From: Icerya purchasi
Taxonomy: Eukaryota > Arthropoda > Insecta > Hemiptera > Monophlebidae
Length of the DNA stretch: 64,000 nt
Direction of reading: 5' to 3'
Assembly: GCA_039619475.1 (NCBI GenBank)
Contig: CM077115.1
Coordinates: 511,396,815-511,460,814, forward strand
In this document: positions 33,500 through 46,244 of the stretch, one piece after another
Layout: each line of letters starts with the position of its first letter
Numbering within the stretch: position 1 is the stretch's first letter
Made by a program: the position numbers and the translations under genes
The notes under the pieces: generated by a model
The model's input: only the letters and a program-made list of their open reading frames with translations
Told to the model about the DNA's origin: nothing
Databases searched by the model: none

Positions 33500-34330
33500 A
33501 AATTGAAACAATTAACGAAAACCCCATCAAAACTATATATATATTTATTCCGACCAGTTACCAGGGAAAATACATGTAAAACCGAAAATAACTTAGGAAT
33601 GACTCGATTGAAAAGATTGCCGCCAATTATTGCATTCATTTGGGTATTTTCGACGCTACTGTAATTTTGTTATTCGATCAAATATGCCTGGTTATAACGG
33701 TGGTGAAATAATCGTGTTGTGCTTCCTATATCCTATTCTTTCCTGGCTATTTGTTCCTTTTTATCAAAGACTTTTCTGATCGGATTAAAATATAACCGAC
33801 TTCTTTTCTTACTATTTGTTTCTGGGTAAAGGTGGTTGACGAGCCGAAAAAAAAAAAAAAAAAAAAAATCACTGAAAAACGCCTTTTTTGATTCCGTCAT
33901 TTTTTACTGTCTGCGGCTGCTATCTCGGCTTACCAGTGCATCATCAAAAATACACGCGTCAACGTATTTACGCGCATTATTTATTTATTTATTTTTTTAA
34001 TTAGTTTTTTTTTTTTTTTTTAACGCCAAAGTTTATCCATTTAGCCATTTTTTAAAAACTCGCTATTTTACCTAGTCTGATGATATAATTTATCATTTAA
34101 AAAAACAAAAAAACAAAAAGCATATTTTTATATTATTTCCTTTAATTAATTATATCTAATCGCTTCAAGCGAAAATGCTTACAACACAACGAATACGATA
34201 AAATCATCAGATTAAAAATAGTGACGGAAAAAAAGAAAAAGAAAAACGAAAAAGAACTTTGGAAAACTTTTGTTCTCCCCGGAGCTAACAATGCTCGCGT
34301 TGGCTGAAGTGAATAGACTTTAATGGCGAT
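33500..34330. other. Non-coding stretch
   Basis: A20 near 33848-33867, (TTTA)n near 33979-33995 and further T runs. Nothing else supported. Confidence 0.4.
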
Positions 34331-34350
34331 GCAAATTTTCAGCTACAGAA

Positions 34351-34744
34351 ATGAAGATAGTTATCAGCAGTGGCGGCAACACTAATTCCGCCGTGATGAC
34401 AGTCTCCCAAAGGAACACACTGCACTATTTCTATTTCACCTGTGCAAAAAAAATACTCGGCTAGGCGCAGCGCGAAGTAATTCCCCGACGATAATAGTCT
34501 CCACGCACAAGAACGGCTCGCTGAAATAGAGAATTTCACTTATCCTTTGAACTTCGTCATCTTTCATCAAGTAATGCCGGTTCTGTTAAAGCGGCGCAGG
34601 ATTAAATCTCGATTCAACGATGCGCAACTGAGATACGAGAAGAACGAACTTTGTTCGCGAACAAAACACTTGTTACTAGAAATTCTTCCAGTTAAATCAT
34701 TAGAACAGAGAGGCGAGAACTGGAGGATGCCGCTCATTTGGTAA
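34351..34744 (+). CDS. Candidate coding block or first exon ending in GTAAGT
   Basis: ATG at 34574 opens a 55-codon highly charged frame (MPVLLKRRRIKSRFNDAQLR, then YEKNELCSRTKHLLLEILPV). It ends exactly at CATTTG|GTAAGTG (34740/34741), a consensus donor; the unspliced frame stops one codon later. Upstream on the same strand, an ATG at 34351 gives MKIVISSGGNTNSAVMTVSQ to a TAG, with a further open piece (ARSNSPTIIVSTHKNGSLK) in another frame. This is either a 5' leader with upstream ORFs or a frameshifted relic. The block is GC-richer than its flanks. No family recognised. Confidence 0.3.
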
Positions 34745-34749
34745 GTGAA

Positions 34750-36850
34750 AAATAGAGATGCTCGAGTCGGGAATTAGGATCCCCCTACCCCGTTCACCGA
34801 CTTGCATTTATGCGTGAGGCCGCCCTATGCAGAAGTAACCTTCTTAACTAGGCTCCTCCTAGACGGTAGACGCCCTGTCACAATTTAATCCGGTCGGCAC
34901 CGTTTTTGATCCTCAAATCTTCATTAGCGCGTATACAGTTGTACAGCGTGTGCATAGTAGTGTTGCACTTTGTCACGACTAGTAATCACACATTACGGTG
35001 CATTCGGGGTAGAGCGAATTAATAACGAGGGGAAAAAAGTGTGAATTCAATTTTAGGCATTGCGAAATGTTTTAAAAGACTACACAATTCGGAAGAGTTC
35101 GAAATTATTATTTAAATGTTATAAAGAAATAACTTTTCTCGGCTTTTTGGTTTCTCTTTATAAACTCCCCGATTAAAGAATTTTCCAAGAAAATTTAAAA
35201 TATTAAACAAATTTTTGATTCCGAGTATTCTAATTCACGGAACTATTAAAAAACGATGAACCGGATCATCAAAGTGACGGAGATAGTTAACGATTTAATA
35301 AAAACCGCAAACCCCACTATATATTCAAGATGAAGTGCAAATGAAAAAAAAAAAAAAAAACGTCCCGAAAGAAATGTTTAAAACTAATATTGGTACACTA
35401 GGGAAAAGTAAAGAAACAATTCGCGATCACATTTTTTGTTTCTAAAATGTACTCGTCAATATTTCTTTGATTTAATTCTCAAAAACGTATCAATTCTTAT
35501 AGAAAGAACATAATCTTTGTTTACAATTTATAGTAGTTAATGTAACACATCTGTTGTCCATTTTTTTTCTTTTTTTTAAATTTATTTTAAACAATCGCGG
35601 CTTCAATAAAATTCCCGGCTATTACACGTCCATCGCGTAATAAAAAGTGCTTTGGAGGAAATTAATTTTTTATCAGCATTTTAACATAAAATTCCGTTAC
35701 ATAAGTGTGCCATTTAACGGAAATGTTTTATTAAAATTTTTGTATTTTGTATATTTTACCGATAACACACAGCCTAAGGCCATTTTTCATGCAATACAAA
35801 AAACAGTGTCAGGTAATAATATGTGAAAAAGCTAATATTTCTTCTTTGATTACGTATATTATTTGGTTAAACTGTTTAAAAGTTGTTAATTCAGTTATTC
35901 GTTTATAAATTAAAAATATTAGCCGAAATTTTCATTAAATATCGTATGAAAATTTATTTCTTTTTACACAATTTAAAACGTCTACGCATTATACAAAATC
36001 ATGAACTTAACATTTTGTCGAAGACGTATTTGATCGAAGAAAAAAGTCTATTCACTTTCTTTTCCCTCCTAAATTGATCATTTCGCATTACACGCCGTAT
36101 ACCGCGGCATATTGGAATTTAAAAGAAATTGGCACAGGCTAAAGCAGCGACCCAAAAAACCACGTGGCAGTGCCAGCAGAAAGATTCCGTAAAAAATTCA
36201 GCGAGCAGCTCAACAGGTTGTTGGCGAAATAATCACGGAGCACACAGAACGTTTCCTTTTTCGTTAGATATCTGAATTTTCTAATGAGCAAGTGAGATGG
36301 AAAATTATACGGAGAATACATTCCAGTCGAAATTTAGACATTTCTCGCGCCAAAACATACAACGTTGTTGAATTCTCAAACAAGTGAAAGCACGCTTAAG
36401 TATGCTACAAAGTTCAATAGCTGCCGATATGCAAAATTGTATTTCTTACTTCACCCTATGGTTTAGCGACGTTATTATTTAAAATTTACCTATTATCCGC
36501 TTAACCGTTCGTCAAATCAAATCAGACAGTACGGAAGATTTTATGAGCAGTGAGGTACAAATCTGATTCCTTATATTAATGAAACATGTCAGCTAACCCT
36601 AAGAGCGGAGATTGAAACAAATGATGCCGCGACACCCTTCCAGTAACATAAGTAATTTTTGGTTTAGTTTATCTAAACGCATATTTTGTACCCTTCTAAT
36701 ACTATTGACACAAGAGTTTATAGTCCATACTTGACTAACCATGTGTTTCTTGCTGCATTACATATTACAACGAATCTTTCTAAACAGATGTTGTCTCATG
36801 GGCCGTAGTTGACTGTATTAGCTTCGATGGACTCGCCGCTGTGATGAAGT
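34750..36850. other. Non-coding stretch
   Basis: Moderately GC-rich to about 35030, then AT-rich. A18 near 35343-35360. No gene supported. Confidence 0.4.
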
Positions 36851-36862
36851 AGCATTATTGAC

Positions 36863-37126
36863 CTAGTCCATCACTGAACGGATCAGGTTAGTCCATAGGT
36901 TATTACAATATATCCCAAGGTTAGCAATATATATGATCAACATATGGTTGAAGTCACGAGCACTGTCTATGGTTTTTTTCTTACTTTTCAATTTCCCTTG
37001 ATTCTCACTGTTATCTCCGAATGATGTAGTTGCCTCGTAATCGCTTACTTTCATTGAGAGCGTTTTCTTCCTGTTGAACGTGGTAGCTTTTTCACTTTGT
37101 ACCTCTTTTATCCTGTCGGCCATCAT
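36863..37126 (-). CDS. Uncharacterised open frame, 87 codons, doubtful
   Basis: Minus-strand tandem ATG opens MMADRIKEVQSEKATTFNRK and a charged, Lys/Ser-rich stretch. A donor-like AA|GTAAGC occurs about 70 bases in. The C-terminal third is hydrophobic and less convincing. Identity unknown. Confidence 0.18.
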   Translation of the reverse strand: MMADRIKEVQSEKATTFNRKKTLSMKVSDYEATTSFGDNSENQGKLKSKKKTIDSARDFNHMLIIYIANLGIYCNNLWTNLIRSVMD

Positions 37127-37332
37127 TGCGCTGTCGATTCCTAAGTTAGCGATAACTGACTGGGTGCATATTTAACGTTGACTATTTCATCAACTACTTG
37201 ATGGAGAAAAAAAAAAAAAAAAAACGATCAACAAAATGCAGAATAAAAAATTTTTCAATAAAATTTGGGCCATTATAGGAAAAAGTAACTCATCACGCTT
37301 AGTATACAATCACAACAAGAACACATATAAAG

Positions 37333-37626
37333 ATGTTCACTGTATACTACTGCGAATATTCCGAAAATTGTACTGTATCATCATCAGGAACTGAACGCTG
37401 TTCAATATCTGACTTCCAGGATTCGTTTGAAAATTCATCCAATACCTCAGAGATAGTCGAATATTTAGCCAACTGGGCAGACGTGCCGAGCGATCTGAGG
37501 ATGACCTTCGCTGCGGTAGTTGTGAAGCACGTTCGAGGCTTATCTAATCCATTTATTACAGTCGAGTCTCGTGTTGAAGAATTTTGTAGCATGTTGCTTT
37601 TTTACATTTCGTTCGTTTTGCCGTAA
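37333..37626 (+). CDS. Uncharacterised ATG open frame, 97 codons
   Basis: ATG in AAGATGTTC context. The N-terminal half is acidic and Ser/Cys-rich (YYCEYSENCTVSSSGTERCS), then TSEIVEYLANWADVPSDLRM and a valine-rich part. The opposite strand is also open with an ATG (37592-37347), which weakens the case. An acceptor-like TTTCTTTAATGTCTTTACAG lies at 37640-37659, so a multi-exon gene is conceivable. No domain identified with confidence. Confidence 0.22.
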   Translation: MFTVYYCEYSENCTVSSSGTERCSISDFQDSFENSSNTSEIVEYLANWADVPSDLRMTFAAVVVKHVRGLSNPFITVESRVEEFCSMLLFYISFVLP

Positions 37627-37659
37627 AATAACCGCTATTTTCTTTAATGTCTTTACAGC

Positions 37660-39890
37660 GAAAATATGTACTTCGGTAGGCCAAAATTCTAATCCATGTG
37701 AATTCCAAGAAACGCGAACGATTCTGTAATCAGCAAAGCAGGCTGTGTTTTTGAAGCCGAATTATACGAAAGTAGCACGCCTGTTTGTGATTCCAATAAT
37801 AAACAATAGCTACTTATCTAGAAATTCACTGGGGCTTTCCTCATCTACCGTAATAACGGAAAATTCGAGTACTCTACGAAATTTTCGAATATCGACACAC
37901 ACGCTTTGTATTAGCCAAAAAAACAAACGTGCAAATCTAGTCGAGAGCCAAGGCTAACACACACAGCATCTGAACCCGCATCTTTAGAAATCCTATATCA
38001 TCTAGACGAGAACGTGAACGAATCGTTTTGGTTGAAGCGAGCAATTCTTCCATGTGCCGTAAAGTTAAAGTTTGAAAGTGCCAAGAAAAATTAATTCTCT
38101 GGAATAAATTTGCTTTTGATACATTCACATTGTACAATCATATTTTTGTTGATGTCCCATACTATACATCTGCAATAGTTACACCTACACACTATATAGA
38201 GTACATTCTGAACATTGTAGTAACGACCTCCCGCGCATACGTCTAATCACATGTTCAGTCTTTACTTTGCTGAGTACTAACACGACCTAGTAAATATTTC
38301 GTAATAATCCATTTGCTTCGGAAACGTTCTGTAGACATAATTAGAGAAAAAAAAAAGGAAGGACAATATACATAGTAACACGTGAAGAGAAATATTAAAG
38401 TTCCAATTAATCACTGACAACAAAGAGCAGGATGATAGATCTTCTCTAAAAGTACAATAAAGTACGAGTATAAAGACAAATTTGTCACCCTCCGAAAACA
38501 AATTGCAATCTGAAGTGGAATTCGGAAATAATAATTTCCGAATACTTATTCCCGACTACGCAATACGAAAAATATTTCAGAGTGAGCGTAATATTAGCAT
38601 CAACGAAAGGGGCTATCTGCAACTGATGCCGCCCCCCACCCACCAAAAAATTAAGCTCTATAAAAAAGGAAAGAACAAGACCCACTCATATTAAGTTGAT
38701 GAAAACCATGAAATGTTTGATGTCTCGAAATTTAATTATTTCGCATAGGAAAAAAAAATAAAATAAAATAAATAAATAAATAAAGGAAAACTAGCAATAC
38801 GGTTTTTTCGTTTTTTTTTAAAAAATAATGTTAGAGGCAGCAATAAAAACTGTATTTTTCCCTTTAGGAATGTCAACACGCCCGTAATGGAATTCGAAGT
38901 TTTAAACGCTAACCTTCCCGCCCGAAATCTAGGAAAATGTAGGTGCCGTAATAAATTCACTACAAATAACGATCGTAATAAAATAAATCGAAGGTCTCGG
39001 TAAATTTTCGCCAAGAAAGAAAGCTGCCCGCGTAAGAACAAGGCCAGTGTGTTTTTCAGCTATATCCAATTTCTCGGAATTATTACTTTTAGCCGCGCTA
39101 ACGCGAAACCATTGATGGCACGTGTTTTTTCTCTTTCATATCTGTAAAGAATAGGAAGAAGAAAAAAAAGGCAAGAACAAAACACGCTCATATATAGGGC
39201 GCGGCGTAATACAGGTAGTGGATGCATGCAACTGACAAAAAACAAGAGAACTTTCAGTTTTCGCTGTAGTGAACGGGGGGAGGGGAAAGAATTTCTGCAA
39301 GAATGAGAATGAGAAAGAGTAAAAAGGACGGCCGAAAAAAGAGCGGAATAAAATGGAAACAGATTAAAAGAAGAAATAAAAAATTATTACTTTGTCGCGA
39401 AGAAATGGCAAAAATCCAAGCGAAAAAAACATAACCGAGCCAGCGACCCGACAAATCCGATTACCGGTGCCAATTGGTAGAGTCGCGGATAAGGATAAAA
39501 TTGGTTTTTGGGGGAAAGGCTGTAACCGGCGGTGATGCTTTTTAATCCGATAGATTAAGCTTTTACCGAAATGACTAAACTTTCGCCATCCGCATTGATT
39601 AATAATATTTATATCGGCCCACTATGTCCAGCACGCACCGAACAGTCTACAAATCAATGCGCACCTACACCGAATATAGCGCTTTCCATTGTGTGCTTTT
39701 GCTTTGGAGCGGTCTCGAAGTTTTCGCTCGTAAATCTCATCGACAAAACGACTAGTTTTATTTCGTAATAACCTTTTGTCGATTTTCTCACCAATTTGGA
39801 AAACCTATTGACTCGTTTTCATCCTTGTCGCGCAATATTTTTCTCCGCTCTAAGCACCCTGCTCCAATGGATCTCTGCTCGCTCGACAGT
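37660..39890. other. Non-coding stretch
   Basis: Small frames on both strands without identity. (AAAT)n near 38762-38784 and a purine-rich patch 39270-39400. No supported gene. Confidence 0.4.

Positions 39891-39892
<2 letters not shown>

Positions 39893-39937
<45 letters not shown>
39893..39937. repeat. (TA)n microsatellite
   Basis: About 45 bases of TA. Confidence 0.95.
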
Positions 39938-39945
<8 letters not shown>

Positions 39946-40284
39946 TGATCCCTTTTAATTCTGCTGGAAGTAATGCGATAATCCGCAATTCAACTCTTCA
40001 TACCAATAAGGAAACTTCGAGTGTTTTTAATATCACCCTCTAAACGCCGAAGTCAGTTGTAACGACGTGTTAGTAAGGACGTTGTTATCGCGGCTCCTTA
40101 TCGATGAGATCGTTGTATACACAAAATATTAAAGATAGCGGTTTAATTCCAATCGTTACCTGCTGGAGTCGTCCTTAGATAAAACAGGTATGATCAATTT
40201 TTCTGCACAATTACCGAGTAATCTCAGCTTTGATTTTACGATTTAACCGGAAATAGTAAACGATAATATGCACTGGTTACAAAG

Positions 40285-40347
40285 ATGGCGCCTAAAGATC
40301 AAGACGTCACTACCGTGAAGAGGCTAATGATTGAAGGAGTGTTTTAA
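40285..40347 (+). CDS. Possible 20-codon small ORF
   Basis: ATG in the strong context AAAGATGGCG encodes MAPKDQDVTTVKRLMIEGVF and stops. Composition and start context are good but the length is trivial. Could be the start of an exon or chance. Confidence 0.12.
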   Translation: MAPKDQDVTTVKRLMIEGVF

Positions 40348-40349
40348 CG

Positions 40350-41520
40350 TGTTTTCAAAAGGTTCTCTATTTTTGTTGAATGTTTTTTTTTTTTTTTTTT
40401 TTTTGATTTTTTAACTAATATATAGCACTCCAAGATGTTTTTTAAAGTTTTTCTTAAAAGTTTAACCGTATTTTAAGCAGAAAAAAGGAATCTCACAGTA
40501 AAAATAAATTTTGTTTCAAATAATCTAAAAATAGCTGGGATTTATAATTTAAGCGACCCACAATCGACAAAAGATGGAGGATAATTCAGTTCCAGTTAAT
40601 TTCTAAACACAATAATGCAATATTAATTTTGTGAGAAAATCACTAAATTAATATTTTAAATTACTTTTTAATTGTACTTTTTCCATTGATAATTATTAAT
40701 TGTATTTTCAGTAAAAAAAAAAAAAAAAAAATACATGAAGCAGAAAAATTCATCCAACTTTTAATTAAATTAAAAAATATATATACATATATAAACATCA
40801 AACTAAATTAGTTTTTATTTAAAAAATAAATCGCGCCATTTTTTTTACTAGGAAAATCTGTAACAACGCTGATTTCATATTTTTTTATTAAATTATTCCA
40901 CTTCCTCGCTAAATTTATAACATAACTAGAACTGTCCCCCCCCCCCCGGCTTCACTCGTGTATTATTAATACCGGTTTAAATTTGTACTTGGAAATTAAT
41001 AAAAAAAAAAAATTTTTATTTTATCTGGAATTATATTTACGTAAAGATTCTTTCTCTTTTTTGGGGGAAACATGTTTATCTCTTCATCCGATAAAAAATG
41101 GTCTTCACGTTTCACGTTTAATTAAAGATTATCGCTCTTTCTATAACTTATCTGTGTCTGATCTAACAAAAATTTTTCGCTCAACTAAAGAGTGTTCATA
41201 CAGCCATCATCTTGAAGGGACTGAGCTATTCACATGATGATCACCCGTAATTACACATTTAAGAGAACATTTTCTTCACTCGTAGATCTTTCAAACTATT
41301 TTATTAAAATTGATTACTACAATAGTTCCAGTAAGGATTTTTCAAATTTGAGTATAACTGTCCCGCTGGTAAATATTAAAAAAATGTCCTATTCATCCGG
41401 TTACTAACTAAGCAAAGATGCGAATTGAAAATAGCGAACAATTCGTTTTAAAGCTCTTATGCGATATTGTTCTTTGGCTGACGATGGATTCTAAGTTGCG
41501 CCTTCGTATTACGTGTTTCT
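40350..41520. other. Non-coding stretch
   Basis: T21 near 40384-40404, A18 near 40713-40730 and C12 at 40936-40947. No gene supported. Confidence 0.4.
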
Positions 41521-41526
41521 CAGTAA

Positions 41527-41768
41527 CGCGGTAATCTAGTAGTTGATCAGCTACCAAAAACCAAAGGTCACGGGATTTTCGTTCCGAATTCTAGTTGCTC
41601 CCAGGTTTACCCGGTCAGAAATAACTGGTTAGCAAGAAAGTAGTCTGGAAAAGTAAGACAGCCGAAAGAAAGATATTGGAGATACCCTCTTCAGATTCAT
41701 TAGGCATAGTAGTACATTACAAAGCTCACCTTCACAGATACACTATCAAGGATGAGACTTTTTTTAAG
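41527..41768 (+). mobile_element. tRNA-derived SINE, copy 4 (diverged)
   Basis: GGTAATCTAGTAGTTGATCAGCTACC replaces the A-box region, then AGGTCACGGGATTTTCGTTCC, GCTCCCAGGTTTACCCGGTC, TCAGAAATAACTGG, AGATTCATTAGGCATAGTA and CACTATCAAGGATGAGACTT. These follow the family order, with many changes; the GGAACTGGCC core is lost. Confidence 0.7.
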
Positions 41769-41884
41769 TTGGTTAAATTGCGAACATCGCAATACTGGGC
41801 TCAGATTTGAGAAGTTTCCTACAGTTTAAAACCTTTCTTTCGTGTAAATTTATTTCACATGGGCACACTATAGTGTTTATTCAG

Positions 41885-42250
41885 TCTGAAATCAACCGAT
41901 TTCAGGAGAATTTGCGACAAGCGAACCAACCTAAAATATTTTCTTTAGATCTACCATCATCATCGAACAGGTATTATATCGTACTTGAATGAGCTGAAAA
42001 AAGTACACAGTACATATGCCTCGAAGTTTTCTACAAGTTCTCCTACCGGATATGCTGAAAATAATAGTGGCAGAGGAATTTTTAACTCGTCAATTTCGCA
42101 ACTGTATGCCGCCCGTCTCGCATTAACTATACTAGAGCATATAAAAACTATCAAACGGGAGCCACCTCTTGCATTTCTCTCAATCGCCAGCGTTTCCTTC
42201 CTTCGGTTAACGATAAAACTGCCCATTTACTTCCGACTAAAATATGTTGC
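41885..42250 (+). CDS. Exon-like stretch, two open pieces
   Basis: An 86-base piece bounded by TTATTCAG and CATCGAACAG|GTATTA (41885-41970) encodes SEINRFQENLRQANQPKIFS and a serine-rich end. The next plus frame is open from 41985 for 136 codons, the longest in the window, but without an ATG at its head and with a T-rich tail encoding poly-Phe. Its first half (YAENNSGRGIFNSSISQLYA, then ARLALTILEHIKTIKREPPL) looks like protein. The minus strand is open over 42226-41960 as well, so coding direction is uncertain. Identity unknown. Confidence 0.2.
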
Positions 42251-42391
42251 AGGCAAGCAAGAATTTTTACTCACTCTTACTCAGCTGATCCACGTTTGTT
42301 TGTTTGTTTTTTTTTGTGTTTTTTTTTTGTTTTTTTTATTCGGCTCGTCAACCAGGGAAACAGTCAGAAAAGGAAATGAACCAGTTATATT

Positions 42392-42760
42392 TTAATGCGG
42401 TCGGAATTTGTTAATAGGAAGGAAGAAATAATGGGAACGATATGTGAAGAACGAAAAGACACAAGATATAGGAGACACAATACGGAGTAGGAACCCGAAG
42501 CAAATTTGAATAGAAAGCAGAACGCTCGATTGAGAGAGATCAACATTTAATAAACACATGATCAGCATCGCAAACATGTTGCTCGTTTGAGAATACAATA
42601 TGGAAGAAGAAAGCAACGAAAAATAAAAACGAGAGGAAGATGATAGTATGGCTTAAGAACGTAGACGAGTAATGGAGACAACAACAGAATGACGAAGTGA
42701 AGGAAACAGAGGGAATCTACGGTGAGTATTATTATCGCTTAACTCTGTATCTCATTCAAG
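42392..42760 (-). mobile_element. LINE ORF2 3'-end remnant, copy 5
   Basis: Minus-strand codons 42572-42543 read CDADHVFIKC, then a stop, then LSIERSAFYSNLLR and VPTPYCVSYIL. This is the family signature followed by the Glu-Arg turn and Pro-containing loop in correct order. Upstream (shifted frame) VSITRLRS matches the basic RLR-type block that precedes the zinc-knuckle-like motif in these proteins. Dead by stops and frameshifts. Confidence 0.65.
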
Positions 42761-42779
42761 ACCAGGAAAAAAGAAAAAG

Positions 42780-44630
42780 GAATTTTATCAAATGTATTAA
42801 TAATTATCGAAATTGAACAACAATACTAGAACACGCGAAAATGTTAATTTTTTATGGCGTTTTAACCGCTACAAGCTTAATTCGCGAATTACCCCAGGAA
42901 AAGGACTTATTGTTACGGGATTAGAAATAGTTTGCCAAACGCTGTATTTGTTATTAAAATACTGCTGTATAGAGTTTTGGTAGACGGAATAGCATATTCT
43001 GAAATTATTTTTATCAACACAGTTCCTTCGATAATTTGAAGATTTGACATTTTCGAAAGGGCGGGAATAATTTTAAATTTCAAATAAGGCTTATTTTAAC
43101 GAAAACTATTTGTCGTGTTTTTGAAACAAAAAAAACATCTTAAATAGGCTCGGAAGTTTTCTAGAGAGAGTTTAAATGCTTTTACAATATAAAGTCGGGT
43201 CTTTAAATTGGCGCGGAAGCCGATATTAAAAAAAACCGCAAAAACAACTGTACTCTATCCCAATGACGCACGACTGTACAATCCGAGTTTAAAATAAAGA
43301 CACGGCCCTTCTTTAGTTAACAGAGTCATTTTTATAACACGGCGACCTTGTTTATTCATTAGAAACGAGCAAAAAAAAAAAGTATCTGGAAAAGAAAGAT
43401 GATAAAATTTCAAATTTAAAAAGCGAATTTCGAAACGATTATTGCACTACATTATACAAACTTTAATTTAAGCTGCCTCGCGTACAAATAAAATGTTATT
43501 AAATATTTATATATTTTTCGAGCACTTTTAAAAGGTCTGATTTCCGGCAAAAAAATAACAAACCTCTGTTGCTAGAGTGTCTCTCTGCCGTTCACTTTTC
43601 CATTCGACATTAAATTTTTTTCCCCTCATAAATTATCAAACTGTCGTTGTGCCGGATAATAAAAATCTTACATAACTACAGTAAGAATAGCATAAAAGTT
43701 TTCCAATTATTTCTACTATTTTGTTATTTTATTGTTATTGTTATTATTATTATCATCATCATTATCATTCATTATTTAGTTTTTAAATGTAATAATTTAC
43801 TACACGATGTACCGTTTGTAACAACAGCTCGCGGATGTCCAGTTAGTACTTGAAGATAATTAGCCGTTTTCAAACTAACGTTAATATTAAAATAGGCCAT
43901 TTTCTGTATATTAGTATGAATGAACAGCAAAGGTGGAATAGTGTAATTAAACAACCGGCAAGTCGCTTAATCCGTGATCATGCTTATAATGAGTCCGCAG
44001 AAATCGTTCAGTTTTTTATCTTTGCGAATTTTAATTACTACGAATTCATTATATTTTTCTGTTCATTTGAGTTCATTTTTATTCGTGATAATTAATTTAG
44101 AAGTTTTAATATAAACCGATTATTGTTTTATATTTTTTCCAAGAAGGTTGATTAACCATAATTTCAAACAGATGAGACAAAACCGGCGAAGGTGGGATAC
44201 AGACTCGGCTGGGCAATCAACTTCGTCATAACCCCCCCCAAAAAAAAAAGAAAAAATATTTGATGAGGGATTTTATTATACGCAGTGCTGCATTCGAGAT
44301 AACACAGTTTATATATCTGAATTCATGATCACCCGGATGATTCCGTTCAAGACAAAAAGAAAGAAAGAACTTCGCTTAATTCAGCTTTGAAAGATGACTA
44401 AGCACTTTCTCTGCGTAAAGACTCTCATCAGACTGAAATCCTCGCATTATCATGAAATAACTTCGGGGTTTTTTAAATTAGTAAAAGCTAACTGCCGAGC
44501 TATCACTGCACACCGGGTGTTATACTGTAAGTGCAAACGGTGTCACAAAGAACTAGCTACAGCACTCGTTCGCACCAACACACACGCGCATAATATTTCA
44601 CTCCCAAACATATTTATGATCTGAAATCGA
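42780..44630. other. Non-coding stretch
   Basis: (TTA/TCA)n at about 43728-43769 and C/A tracts near 44230. Short frames (for example 44394-44624, with a CKCKRC cluster) are not convincing. Confidence 0.4.
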
Positions 44631-44644
44631 ATATCGATTATACC

Positions 44645-44760
44645 GCCAGAAGGGATTTGGATGATACTGAAGGTGAATCTCAAGGGGAAAAGAACTGGCC
44701 CTCAACAGTACATCGTGATCCTTTGCCTAACACATTTTGATACGGATTCACTTTACTTAT
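44645..44760 (+). mobile_element. SINE fragment, copy 5 (3' half only)
   Basis: GGGGAAAAGAACTGGCCCTC, CAGTACATCGTGATCC, GATACGGATTCACTTTACTT match the body and tail order of the SINE family. The tRNA-derived half is missing or unrecognisable. Confidence 0.6.
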
Positions 44761-44764
44761 AGAG

Positions 44765-45720
44765 AGAGAAAGGGATAAAAAGAAAGATGCGTTTGTTGAG
44801 ATTTTTTTTAAAGGGAGTCTTTTTTCTGGATTCTGTAAACAATAAAAACGAAAGTTGTTGCGAATTCCCAAGTCGAATATATTAGCGGCGAGAAGTAAAA
44901 TTCTTAAAAATCGAAATAATAACTAATAGTTTTGTGGAAGACAGATGGGCAACATGCTTACGCATCTATCGATGTGTATTGGCATTTAAGCATTTATAAC
45001 GCAAGTATACTGTATTTATACAAAACAAGAATGTAGGAATAGGTTGATGCGTTAGATCGAACAGTACGACAGTCAGATTCGAAAAAACAAAAATATGTCA
45101 TAAAATTCCCAAAATTTACTTTCGGAAAAATTAAAATAACTTCCATAATTCGGTAAATCATTAAAAACAAAAAAAACAAAAAAAACAACGCATAATTGAT
45201 CAAATCATATGACGTATTAAAAAAACGACCGAAGTCAAACAGTATTTTGGCGGTGTATAGTAACGGAAAATGAAGTGAGCAATTTTTGAATATTCATCTG
45301 ACCCGTCGGCAATCTGATAACGGGGGCTCCCCATTAAAAACTGAAATCCATTTGGGGGTGGAAGATCATCGGCCGCATGATTGAAAATTTCACTGGCAAC
45401 GATGAAGAAATGAAAGACGACTAAAGGCGGGTTCTTATTAAATTTAATATTTCGAACGATGGAAAGTTCAGGGGCTGGCGAGGAATGATAATTACTGCGA
45501 CAAGCGATAATATTTAATTACATTTCGCTCGAACCTATTTCAAAAGTCTTGATTAGCTCTGCTTATTTCACTAGCTTCCGGTAATAAGCGATCAGGGAGA
45601 AAACAGCTGATATATCCCCATCTGGTAATCATGCGCGGATGTCTATCTTTCCTCGCCAACTAGTATAGAAACATCGTAAAACATACATAAAACAAGCACA
45701 CACACGCGTACGTGCATGTT
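44765..45720. other. Non-coding stretch
   Basis: A GC-richer patch with purine bias lies near 45300-45500. No frame or RNA supported. Confidence 0.4.
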
Positions 45721-45730
45721 TCCCTCTTAC

Positions 45731-45931
45731 GTATGTACATCGAATTAATGAAAAATTGAGATAGCCGTACATCCGAAGAATATTATTAACCAAGTCTAAG
45801 CGGAATTCTTTGAAATTTCTTAGAAACTCGGCTATTGTACGAGACCAACCTAGATGTATGTGTACCGTTTCAGTTTCCACAATGCCCCATGTGCTCTGCG
45901 CATATACAGATGCATGCGTTAGCCCCAACAT
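45731..45931 (-). CDS. Candidate exon, 67 codons ending at a donor, doubtful
   Basis: Minus-strand ATG (45931) opens MLGLTHASVYAQSTWGIVET and runs through RTIAEFLRNFKEFRLDLVNN to ACATAC|GTAAGAGG, a good donor at 45731/45730. Unspliced, it continues to 45629 as a Cys/Arg-rich tail. No family recognised. Confidence 0.18.
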
Positions 45932-45934
45932 CTT

Positions 45935-46240
45935 TCAAAGTTACATTTAATTTCCGTATTCGCATCTGCGTCCTCCTGCGGGTTTAACGACTTGTAGTAT
46001 GCCAAATTCCCTTTTTTTTTCCCCGTCTCTCTTTATCGCTAACAATTTCAAAAGCAGCCGGAGGATTAACGCAATTTTTAACATTTCCATTTACACAGCA
46101 CGGTCTGATATGCAGTATGCGTTATTATAAAAAATTTCTTAAATTTTTCCGCAGAAACGAAATAACCTCGACATCCCTTAACTAATTGTTTTTCCAACTG
46201 CCAAGAAGCAATTTTATAACATTTTTTATGTAAGAAAGAG
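45935..46240. other. Short non-coding spacer
   Basis: Nothing recognised before the long-TIR element. Confidence 0.4.
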
Positions 46241-46244
46241 TACG

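Noticed and set aside
33790..33815. ACCGACTTC-like word suggesting another head of the hairpin element
   Set aside because: Similarity ends after about ten bases and no body or hairpin follows.
37347..37592. Minus-strand ATG frame of 81 codons opposite the 37333-37626 frame
   Set aside because: Only one strand is likely to code, if either; it has no motif, and length is at chance level.
41960..42226. Minus-strand ATG frame opposite the exon-like plus frame
   Set aside because: No recognisable domain; kept only as a reason to doubt the plus-strand call.
44394..44624. CKCKRC cluster as a possible zinc-binding protein
   Set aside because: Spacing fits no known finger, and the frame is short and otherwise unremarkable.
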